A stretch of 64,000 nucleotides of DNA from Methylophaga marina (GTDB taxonomy: Bacteria > Pseudomonadota > Gammaproteobacteria > Nitrosococcales > Methylophagaceae): positions 1,985,475-2,049,474 of the forward strand of contig NZ_AP027741.1 of NCBI RefSeq assembly GCF_030296755.1, given 5' to 3'. The notes below the pieces were generated by a model. It saw only the letters and a list, made by a program, of their open reading frames with translations. It made no database searches and had not been told where the DNA came from. The translations under genes were made by a program, and so were the position numbers. Each line of letters opens with the position of its first letter. Within the stretch, counting starts at the first letter, position 1. Shown here piece after piece: positions 35,984-44,355 of the stretch.

Positions 35984-38302
35984 CTATTCGAAGCCGATGC
36001 TCAGTGTCAATGCTGTTACAAATATAAAGATGACAACAGCTTTGACAGGGTTATTAATCTCATTAATCTTTTTGAATAGGCGTTTAATCGCTTTTCGCCC
36101 GAACTTACGTTTCATACTCACTTTGAAGTCATATAGATAAAACGGAACTTTATAGGTGAAAGTGAAGTTTTTACTTTTTCGCATACCGCTCAGATAAATC
36201 TCCACAAATCTGTCCCTGCCTTCCGGATGCAGCTTGTATGTAATTCGCGTTAAGTCTGATAGACGTTTAGGCATGCTAACTGGGTGGTTGTAGAAGCGTG
36301 CTCTATTGATATCAATTAATGTGAACGTCAAGTCAGGCTCTCTTTTCTTAACGAGTATATTGCCGCCAGCTAAATCTCGGAAAAATACGCCTCGAGCATG
36401 CATTTGTTGAAGAAATTCTGACAATGCACGATAGATTGTGTCCTCCGCTACCCCCTGATAACTGTTTGCTCCTTCACGAAGCGCATTGAACATGTCCCGA
36501 ATATTGAAATCATGATCAACTTTTTCACAAATAAACACATTTTCCAACATGCTTTTGTCACCACTTTTTTCAAAGTAAGCAATAGCTCGTGCCGTTGATA
36601 TATTTCTTCGCGATAATTCAGCTGCTGCATTCCAACTTCTACGGGCTTTACTTGGTTTGAAACGATCAACGATAAGCTTTTGAATTGCTACCTTAAGTGG
36701 TTTCTTTGCTACAACTTCTTCGTCATTAACGCCGGGAACTCTCCAAATGATATTTCGGGCTTTTCTGAAGGTATTTTCTTTTGTATAAGTGGGAAGTCGA
36801 TCGGGGTGAAGTTCTTTGATTATGGCCTCTGCATGTGTTTCATCATGGGCTGCTAGCATGCCAACCCAGCCATTTTCATTGATGGGGAAGTATTGCCCAT
36901 AACCAGTGTGAGCGAACAGAGAAGTTGTCGTTAAATTGTGGTCTACAGAAAGTGTCACTTCATCTACGCCTTCCCAGAGGAGGAACATCGGTGACTCGTT
37001 AACGAAATGTGCTGAGGTTCCTAAATCATGACCATCACGATTTTTAAACTCAGCTTTTTGCAAGTCTGACTCATCATAAAGGTTAGCCAGATCACAAGCT
37101 TTACCGTTAATGGTCCATGCGATGTGCACCACGGAGTCGTCTTTTTTAAAGGCATGTATTTCAATATTTTTTGTCGTTGCCAGTGCGCCTTTGTATTCAG
37201 CACTGGAAATAGCGGTAATGACTTGTTTTAATGCATAGAAAGATGGACGAGCACGGAAGCTTTCTAATGGACCAATCACGCTGGCGTAATGGGTGATACG
37301 TTCAAGCTTAGGATATTGTTCGCTACCATCATCAATTAGTCCCTCTCTTGCGCAGAGTAAAGGTCCCCAAAATGCTTTCTCTAGCGAACCTGATGCAGCC
37401 AGTAAAACAAAATATCGACTCAGATAATCAGCTTGTTTTTGTTCTTTCTCAACTAAAACTCGCTCGATTCTGGGTAGTGTCCAGAAGGCGGCGGGTGACA
37501 CAAATCTTGACACGCCATTTTCATCTCCCGCCTTTCTCATTAAACGAGCTTTTTTAACTAAATTATATTTAAGTAATTTTGCCCACTTGAAGCCCAATAC
37601 ACGATGATCATAGCGCTCCGGCTCACTAACACGTTCTGTAAATAGGTTATTAGTATGAATGTCAGGCAACATTGACATGCTACCTAATTCATCGAGGAGT
37701 CCAAATGAATAAAAGGGCTCAAAATCAGAAATATTAGGTCCGGCTATTGTGATACCTCTTGCTTTGAGTTCAGTGTAAGCGATTTTCCAGGCGGCAAAAA
37801 AGCCTGGCTTACTGTAGCCAGCCCATCTTCTACGGTTGATCGTCGTACCGATCTCTATTGCTGATACATCTGAACCAAAATGCTCACAGACTTCAATAAG
37901 AAATTGATGCCATGTGTCCTGTGCGTCCTTGGTCTCCATCTGATGCGCTTGATCAAATGGTTGAACGAGATGAAGAAGCACATCAAAATCTTCAGTGATG
38001 AGTTTTCTGAGTAATCTACCTGCATTACCAGTCACATCGCCGTAACTGAGATCAATACGTACTGACTTGATATTAAGTTCGTGTAGATGATTGATGATGT
38101 AATCATCGACGCGAGCATCATCAGATGCAGCGACACCAACGCCAAGAAAGTTTTCAGGCACGACATGACCCGCTTGAGGGATGTGACCTTTGCGAAGCAA
38201 AAGACCGCCTTTTAAAGTGTGCTTAATTGTTTTTAATAAGAACCTTCCATCCACCATAGAAGGTATGTTTGCCGCTTCGCTTTTTCTCGGTAAGCCAGTC
38301 AT
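35984..38302 (-). CDS. Glycosidase-like domain fused to Kdo/WaaP-type kinase-like domain, membrane-anchored
   Basis: A 772-residue protein. Residues about 45-350 look like a TIM-barrel glycoside hydrolase: NFLGVGVAASDD, VRIDLSYGDVTG, and AIEIGTTINRRRWAGYSKPG, where the Glu sits as the acid/base does in clan-A enzymes. A beta-rich middle (about 380-500) follows. The C-terminal part (about 520-720) is like the lipopolysaccharide (Kdo/WaaP) kinase family, with MHARGVFFRDLAGGNILV as catalytic loop and FTLIDINRAR as the DFG-equivalent. The end has basic residues and a hydrophobic segment (PVKAVVIFIFVTALTLSIGF). It sits between two CTERM genes. A role in surface polysaccharide handling is inference. 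Confidence 0.6.
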   Translation of the reverse strand: MTGLPRKSEAANIPSMVDGRFLLKTIKHTLKGGLLLRKGHIPQAGHVVPENFLGVGVAASDDARVDDYIINHLHELNIKSVRIDLSYGDVTGNAGRLLRKLITEDFDVLLHLVQPFDQAHQMETKDAQDTWHQFLIEVCEHFGSDVSAIEIGTTINRRRWAGYSKPGFFAAWKIAYTELKARGITIAGPNISDFEPFYSFGLLDELGSMSMLPDIHTNNLFTERVSEPERYDHRVLGFKWAKLLKYNLVKKARLMRKAGDENGVSRFVSPAAFWTLPRIERVLVEKEQKQADYLSRYFVLLAASGSLEKAFWGPLLCAREGLIDDGSEQYPKLERITHYASVIGPLESFRARPSFYALKQVITAISSAEYKGALATTKNIEIHAFKKDDSVVHIAWTINGKACDLANLYDESDLQKAEFKNRDGHDLGTSAHFVNESPMFLLWEGVDEVTLSVDHNLTTTSLFAHTGYGQYFPINENGWVGMLAAHDETHAEAIIKELHPDRLPTYTKENTFRKARNIIWRVPGVNDEEVVAKKPLKVAIQKLIVDRFKPSKARRSWNAAAELSRRNISTARAIAYFEKSGDKSMLENVFICEKVDHDFNIRDMFNALREGANSYQGVAEDTIYRALSEFLQQMHARGVFFRDLAGGNILVKKREPDLTFTLIDINRARFYNHPVSMPKRLSDLTRITYKLHPEGRDRFVEIYLSGMRKSKNFTFTYKVPFYLYDFKVSMKRKFGRKAIKRLFKKINEINNPVKAVVIFIFVTALTLSIGFE

Positions 38303-38546
38303 TTTCGCTCAATCTTGTTATAAATGTGACAGGAATGTTACACCAGATGGATGAGTGATAACTATGATGAATGAGGATGACGTTAAGCTATGCTAAATGG
38401 TCAACTACACTAACTGATTGAATTCATAAGAACTTAGACGAGGAGGTTGATTTCGTTATGCAGGGTTAAGGTTGACTAAATAGTTGTGACAGATTGGCGA
38501 ATTTTTTAGATTTTATTGTCAACAGCTTTAATTTTGGGTTGACTAA

Positions 38547-38710
38547 AAACACATATTACAGACTCACGCTACCAGTTGTGGAACGCATACTACCAACTGT
38601 TGCTTTGCTATCTTCTGCTGCATGACGTGGCTTCATGGGCTTAGCTAGCTGAACTAACAAGAAGCTAATTGACAAACAAGGTTTAAATATTAAAGCCGAG
38701 ATAATACGGC
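38547..38710. pseudogene. Mosaic of decayed autotransporter end and VPxxP-CTERM gene end
   Basis: On the minus strand, 38547-38576 decodes as SVSL-stop-YVF, matching the SFSLEYVF end of the autotransporter at 39959. On the plus strand, 38600-38660 decodes as ALLSSAA-stop-RGFMGLAS, matching ALLFAPALLGFMGLRR of the CTERM genes. A degraded copy of the CTERM terminator (ATTAAAGCCGAGATAATACG) follows at about 38690-38717, then TTTGTATTGC, as at the intact copy (39775). These are fossil pieces of both gene families. The 38303-38546 stretch before them shows nothing recognisable. Confidence 0.5.
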
Positions 38711-38811
38711 AGCTTTTTATTTGTATTGCAGATACTTCGTTACAGATTAGCAACCAAACAACATACAGTGTTCGAGCTTCAAACTTATCACTGTTATAAT
38801 GCCCGACCATT

Positions 38812-38842
38812 GTCCTCCATAGCTCAGCTGGATAGAGCATTG
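38812..38842 (+). repeat. tRNA 5'-half-like fragment 1
   Basis: GTCCTCCATAGCTCAGCTGG followed by ATAGAGCA is a tRNA acceptor strand, D-stem and D-loop. It departs from tRNA sequence soon after the D arm. A TATAAT box is at 38795-38800. Upstream sequence (from about 38705) is alike that before fragment 2 at 39875. Confidence 0.7.
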
Positions 38843-38996
38843 AATATTTATCTGTCCACAATGAGAAAGATAGGACGGGGAATCCATTATTGGCTCTGAT
38901 AATCAATATCAAAATTTATTATTAGTACCAAAGTACAATAGTTCTTAATAGAAATTTAGTGTGAAAATAAGTAGGTGATTAAATCACTCTCTTTTA

Positions 38997-39080
38997 TTAT
39001 GCCAAACTTGGCGTGAGCCTTGGACGGAAAACCACAGCTGTGCTTATAAGGACAGGTATCAGGGCTGGGTTGCATACCTT
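38997..39080 (+). promoter_or_regulatory. c-di-GMP-I (GEMM) riboswitch-like leader, copy 2
   Basis: GCCAAACTTGGCGTGAGCC holds a stem TTGGC/GCC capped by a GTGA tetraloop, then TTGGACGGAAAACCACAGC, and then GGTATCAGGGCTGGGTTGC closed by ATACC. Blocks and spacing match copy 1 at 35132, while linking bases differ and stems are kept, which supports a structured RNA. It ends about 15 bases before the next VPxxP-CTERM gene. Confidence 0.7.
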
Positions 39081-39094
39081 TAAGGAGTTCACCG

Positions 39095-39712
39095 ATGAAT
39101 AAGATGATCGCTACAATAATATTCTCATTTTTTTCTTTACCTATCTTTGCCGCTCCCGTCGACATTGATTTGAGTGGGACTACCTCTGCAAGCCTAATTG
39201 ATGCTGATGGGGCAAGTTTTTCACAAACTTTTACAGGTCAGACTGCATCTGGGTCAGGCATTTCAGGTTCCCCTACAGGTTCATTGTCACTAGCACCAAG
39301 TGGAACAATAAGTGTAGCCTCTTATAATTCTGCCAATTCACTTCTTTCACCCTCTAACAACCAAGGCCCATTGTCGATTTTGTTTGACTTTAATGCCGAT
39401 AGTTTTTCTTGGGTGATGGGAAGCTCTAATGCAGGATACAACGTTACTGTAGATTTGTTTTCAAATAATGGCAGTTTAATCAACACAGTATTAATCAGCA
39501 TGCTGGAAGGGTATAACAAATACTCTATTTCCGGCTTGGGTGCTTTTGCCGGACTTACTTTTAGAGACAATAATGACCCATATGGTGTTCGTTACATGGA
39601 CATGTCTTATAATAGCGTGTCTGAAGTTCCAATCCCTGCCGCCGCTTTTATGTTTGCACCTGCACTACTAGGGTTTATGGGCTTGCGTCGAAGAGCCAAG
39701 CCAGTTGTTTAG
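39095..39712 (+). CDS. VPxxP-CTERM (exosortase-type) sorted surface protein
   Basis: A 205-residue precursor with signal peptide MNKMIATIIFSFFSLPIFA and the C-terminal sorting signal VPIPAAAFMFAPALLGFMGL, followed by RRRAK, nearly identical to that of the 35225 protein. The body is Ser/Gly/Asn-rich and beta-like, without charged clusters, as in adhesin-like or matrix CTERM proteins. AAGGAG precedes the ATG. The upstream riboswitch and the downstream terminator make it a single-gene unit. The body is unlike the 35225 protein, so the shared parts are the leader and the sorting tail. Confidence 0.8.
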   Translation: MNKMIATIIFSFFSLPIFAAPVDIDLSGTTSASLIDADGASFSQTFTGQTASGSGISGSPTGSLSLAPSGTISVASYNSANSLLSPSNNQGPLSILFDFNADSFSWVMGSSNAGYNVTVDLFSNNGSLINTVLISMLEGYNKYSISGLGAFAGLTFRDNNDPYGVRYMDMSYNSVSEVPIPAAAFMFAPALLGFMGLRRRAKPVV

Positions 39713-39733
39713 CTCATTCCACAGCATTTAAAA

Positions 39734-39772
39734 ATTAAAGCCGTCACTCTTTGTCTTTGGCGGCTTTTTTTA
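39734..39772 (+). terminator. Intrinsic terminator of the second CTERM gene
   Basis: AAAGCCGTCA and TGGCGGCTTT form a stem with one mismatch, followed by TTTTTATTT. A degraded version occurs at 38690. Confidence 0.75.
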
Positions 39773-39874
39773 TTTGTATTGCTCACACTTCGTTGCAGAT
39801 TCGGTGGGAATTAAAAGCAAACAATATTCAGTTTTCGTGCTTAAGGCTAATCGCCGTTATAATACCAGCCCGAT

Positions 39875-39905
39875 GTCTTCGTAGCTCAGCTAGCTAGCGC
39901 GTTGA
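39875..39905 (+). repeat. tRNA 5'-half-like fragment 2 (degenerate)
   Basis: GTCTTCGTAGCTCAGCTAGC followed by TAGCGCG keeps the acceptor and D-arm pattern with several changes. CGTTATAATACCAGCCCGAT upstream equals the promoter region of the other copies. It runs directly into the autotransporter terminator. Confidence 0.65.
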
Positions 39906-39907
39906 TA

Positions 39908-39938
39908 TAAAAAAGCCCCAACATTTTGGGGCTTTTTT
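39908..39938 (-). terminator. Intrinsic terminator of the autotransporter
   Basis: AAAAAAGCCCCA-ACATT-TTGGGGCTTTTTT is a strong stem with A/T tracts on both sides, about 20 bases beyond the autotransporter stop. Confidence 0.9.
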
Positions 39939-39958
39939 ATTGAAAATATATGGTTAAG

Positions 39959-42082
39959 TTAAAACACATATTCCAGACTAAAACTGCCGGCGGCATAATT
40001 CTCATCACGGTCACCGCCAAACTCAATATCGGCCACCAGGCTAAGGTTGTTGTTATCCGCTACGCGTAATGTGGCACCGGCAAACCCGCCTGTGACACTT
40101 TCATCACCGGCAGTCGTAAACTTGAACTGACTACCGGCGATGCTGACTTTGGTATCGTCATCATCGGTATGACGTGAGTTCAGGCCTACTCGGAATTCAA
40201 ATTCACTAGCCTCATCAAACTGATAAGCAGCCGCTAATTGTGCTCTTGCAGTTAATGCCTTGGCTTTGCGGTCATCTACACTCAGATTAGAATTGGTGGT
40301 GCCCGATTCACGGTAACCATCCAGCCAGGCCATGCTGTAATTCACACTGACAGAAGGGCGCAGCTCAAGACGGTCATTAACGCTAAAGGCTGAACCAAGA
40401 GTGATGCCGGGGCTGATAAACCAGCTATCAAAATCAGACTTGGCTGTTTCAAAACCATTCAGGTTATCGACAACAAGCCTGTCATTTTCATGGTCGCCGT
40501 AACCGGCAATCAGTGAGCCTGTGATATTAAGACCATGGGTTTTACGGTTGGCATAAACGCCGATGTAATAATTATCTGCTTCTGTTTCAAACGACGCGGT
40601 CTGGGTATCTGTCTTACTTCGCACAACACCACCCATCAAGCCTGAACGGTGACCACTTATATCCCACTCATAACCGAAGTTCACGCCGACATGGTTATGG
40701 TCATAGCCAAGGGCGCTGCCTTCGGCATCACGATCAAAGCGACCGCCAAAGACTTGCGCCCAAGCCACCGGTTTATGCTCTTCAAAGTACATACCGGGAG
40801 ATAACTCAAGGGACGCCAGCTGTACCGGTTTCAGTAGTGTGGTCTGCGCCATACGCTGCCCAATCACATAGTGGATGGATGAGGTCATGCCGGCTAACTC
40901 CACCCCGCGGGTGGATTCAACTGTCGGGTCAACGGTGATAACGGTATTGCCTGATACCACACCGGTGCCAAACAGGTTAATATTCTCGGTGTTTTCAAAT
41001 GTCAGGTTGGTCGAGCCAATATCATAGACATTGACGGTATCATTATCACCACCAGCATCACCCAAATCAATCTCGCCAATAATTTGCGAGCCGGACAACA
41101 GGTTGAGGGTAATGTCATTGGAGTCACCCAAAATGGCATGTGAATTGGTTCCAGTTGCCGAAATCAGACCGCTATTATTGATGATGGCATCACTACCGCT
41201 AGACCAAATACCGTGTGCATAATCATCAGTAGTGATGATACTGCCGCTATTATTGATGGTGGTGTCACTGTCTCGAGACCAAATGCCGCGTGAAGCAAAG
41301 CCGCTGGTCGTAATAACCCCAGTATTCTCGATAGTGCTGCCTGCGGCATATGAATAAATGCCGTGAGAATATTCATTGTTGGTGCTGATATTGCCGCCAT
41401 TGGTAACCTGAGCGTTGTCCCCCACTGATGCAATACCGTGGCTATTGCCACCATAAGTCTCAATATTGCCGGTATTGTTGATGACCGCATTGGCACCAGT
41501 TGATTGGATACCCACTCCAGAAGTGCCACTGGTGGTTATCATGCCACTGTTGTTGATGATGGCGTTGCTGGCTATTGAGTAAATGCCATTTGCATTATTA
41601 CCGCTGGTGATTAGACCGTCGATGTTGTTGATATTAGCATTACTGCCAACTGAATAAATGCCATGTGCATTATAGCCGCTGGTGGTTATCATGCCGCTGT
41701 TGCTGATGGAGGCATTACTGCCTTGTGAGTTAATGCCACGCGCATAATTACCACTGGTTGTTATGCTGCCGCTATTATGGATAGTGGTATTTTCACTTGA
41801 TGAATATGAATAAATGGCCTCTTCATAATCACCACTAGTTGTGATGCTGCCATTGTTCTCGATAATAACATTGTTGCCGGGGACCAGAATAGGGATGATG
41901 CCCGATGTGTTGAGCTCACCACCAGTTTCAATAGTACCGGTTTCATTGTCGCTGAGGGTTTGCTGGGTTGTGACCTTCTCACCATCCTGAATCGTAAAAC
42001 TGGCTCCAAAACTTGTGGATGACAAGGCCAATAAGATAACAGCAGATAACGGGCGTAAAGCCATTGATGAGCAGGCCGACAT
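39959..42082 (-). CDS. Autotransporter with ten 25-residue passenger repeats
   Basis: A 707-residue type Va autotransporter. The signal peptide ends at STSFG (about residue 28). The passenger (about 85-335) is ten tandem repeats of 25 residues with consensus NSGxITTSGxxAxGIYSxGS, ending NAxIN, which implies a beta-solenoid. A linker follows, then the C-terminal beta-barrel (about 440-707), with WAQVFGGRFDRDAEGSALGY at its start and the terminal SFSLEYVF. The ATG at 42082 has AGGA upstream. The 75-bp DNA repeats could recombine and change passenger length. The likely role is adhesion. A truncated relative lies just upstream at 42249. Confidence 0.88.
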   Translation of the reverse strand: MSACSSMALRPLSAVILLALSSTSFGASFTIQDGEKVTTQQTLSDNETGTIETGGELNTSGIIPILVPGNNVIIENNGSITTSGDYEEAIYSYSSSENTTIHNSGSITTSGNYARGINSQGSNASISNSGMITTSGYNAHGIYSVGSNANINNIDGLITSGNNANGIYSIASNAIINNSGMITTSGTSGVGIQSTGANAVINNTGNIETYGGNSHGIASVGDNAQVTNGGNISTNNEYSHGIYSYAAGSTIENTGVITTSGFASRGIWSRDSDTTINNSGSIITTDDYAHGIWSSGSDAIINNSGLISATGTNSHAILGDSNDITLNLLSGSQIIGEIDLGDAGGDNDTVNVYDIGSTNLTFENTENINLFGTGVVSGNTVITVDPTVESTRGVELAGMTSSIHYVIGQRMAQTTLLKPVQLASLELSPGMYFEEHKPVAWAQVFGGRFDRDAEGSALGYDHNHVGVNFGYEWDISGHRSGLMGGVVRSKTDTQTASFETEADNYYIGVYANRKTHGLNITGSLIAGYGDHENDRLVVDNLNGFETAKSDFDSWFISPGITLGSAFSVNDRLELRPSVSVNYSMAWLDGYRESGTTNSNLSVDDRKAKALTARAQLAAAYQFDEASEFEFRVGLNSRHTDDDDTKVSIAGSQFKFTTAGDESVTGGFAGATLRVADNNNLSLVADIEFGGDRDENYAAGSFSLEYVF

Positions 42083-42182
42083 GTTCAAAGTCCTTATAAA
42101 AAGCGCAGTATTGGGATATATACAAGGATGTTACAAAGTTAGGCTGCAAGCCGATATACACTAATTAGAGACTAGACATTTC

Positions 42183-42215
42183 TGAAAAAAAGAAAGCCCC
42201 ATGGTATGGGGCTTT
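42183..42215 (-). terminator. Terminator left by the truncated autotransporter
   Basis: AAAGCCCC-ATGGTAT-GGGGCTTT with an A-rich left flank (a U-tract on the minus strand) lies just past the stop of the relic at 42249, in the same arrangement as for the intact autotransporter. Confidence 0.8.
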
Positions 42216-42248
42216 AGGTGTGCTTTATAGGTGCGATGTTTTTTTGAA

Positions 42249-42370
42249 ATTAAAACGCATACTGCAAGGTGAGACTCCTTGCTGCATAATCCTCATCACT
42301 ATATACCGTCGAACTCGACATCGGCAATCAATGCGAAATTGTTGTCATTCATCACCCGTAAGGCTGAGAT
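42249..42370 (-). pseudogene. 3' remnant of a second autotransporter
   Basis: Reading leftward the end decodes as SDEDYAARSLTLQYAF and a stop, parallel to DENYAAGSFSLEYVF of the intact neighbour. The preceding bases (about 42310-42370) match the region encoding DNNNLSLVADIEFGG, with indels. The homology stops near 42370, about 120 bases before the IS element, so the 5' part was lost earlier than the IS insertion or by a separate deletion. From 42371 to 42490 I see nothing. Confidence 0.7.
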
Positions 42371-42554
42371 AAATACCAAAAAAGCTATCTTTAACGAATC
42401 AAAATGATGTGCTGATGGTATTTGTCTGTTTTGAGTTATTGAAATGAGCGTTTTAGCGTCAGAGCATTGATAACTTGGTAAAGGTGTTTGTGTAGTGGTT
42501 TACTGATCCCGGACACCATTTTAGGAGGTACTATGACCTCCACAGAGGTGTTCA

Positions 42555-43717
<1,163 letters not shown>

Positions 43718-43835
43718 CCACTACATTTGTGGACAAAGATTGAGCAGTTTTTTTCCACTTAACTTTGATTTTAAGGTTGAGTTGATGCCGTTCAGTTGCC
43801 GGTCGCTCCGCTGGCTAGCTATAAGAGCATCCTGT

Positions 43836-43990
43836 TATAATGCCAGCCCGATGTCCCCGTAGCTCAGCTGGATAGAGCGTCCCCCTCCTAAATACTCCGG
43901 CACGAAATCGAAGGATGTCTGCACCGCAAGGCAATCCCTTGAATCTACTGGTTTTTTGGTTAAGTTTCCGGCTATCTTCCGGTTAATATT
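43836..43990 (+). repeat. Left direct repeat with tRNA-Arg(CCU) 5' half (fragment 3) and structured tail
   Basis: TATAAT at 43836-43841 precedes GTCCCCGTAGCTCAGCTGGA at 43853, then TAGAGCGTCCCCCTCCTAA to 43891: the complete acceptor strand, D arm, anticodon 5' strand and loop of a tRNA-Arg with anticodon CCT. It is cut exactly at the 3' edge of the anticodon loop. The next 60 bases contain the hairpin TGTCT/AGGCA around GCACCGCA, then GGTTTTTTGG, and then CCGGCTATCTTCCGG. The same order recurs at 50736-50889. It may be a fossil attachment site, a small RNA gene, or both. Confidence 0.75.
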
Positions 43991-44000
43991 AAGCTACAAA

Positions 44001-44345
44001 TTAACCTCGGATAAGATGAAGTGCGGTTACCATCAAAAAATAAGCAACAACGGTGAGCGCTATCGAAATACCCAGACTGAGGTAAAAGCCAAACTCGTGC
44101 TTGAGTAATATCGGTAAGGCGATAAACAGCACGAGTGAGGGTAAAACCAACCAGACAATATCTGATGCCAGTGAGATGACTTTGGCTGTATCACCACTTT
44201 CTTGATACAGCCAAATCATAGCGATAACAGAGACCAGTGGGACTGAAGCCAAAACCGCGCCCATTAAGGAGCTTCGCTTTGCTATTTCTGAAATAGCGAC
44301 GATGAGCAAAGCGTTAACAGTGATTTTAGTGATGAAGTACCACAT
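44001..44345 (-). CDS. DUF3147 family membrane protein
   Basis: A 114-residue protein with four hydrophobic segments (FITKITVNALLIVAISEIAK; GAVLASVPLVSVIAMIWLYQ; DIVWLVLPSLVLFIALPILL; FYLSLGISIALTVVAYFLMV), matching DUF3147 of unknown function. The start at 44345 follows AAGGAG. It lies 10 bases after czcA and is the last gene of the metal-efflux operon, an association known for this family, so it probably helps metal resistance. Confidence 0.75.
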   Translation of the reverse strand: MWYFITKITVNALLIVAISEIAKRSSLMGAVLASVPLVSVIAMIWLYQESGDTAKVISLASDIVWLVLPSLVLFIALPILLKHEFGFYLSLGISIALTVVAYFLMVTALHLIRG

Positions 44346-44355
44346 TGTTGTCTCC

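Noticed and set aside
43853-43930. Functional tRNA-Arg gene
   Set aside because: The sequence after the anticodon loop cannot pair with the anticodon stem or acceptor strand and lacks a T arm, so it is only a 5' half; the same holds at 50753, 39875 and 38812.
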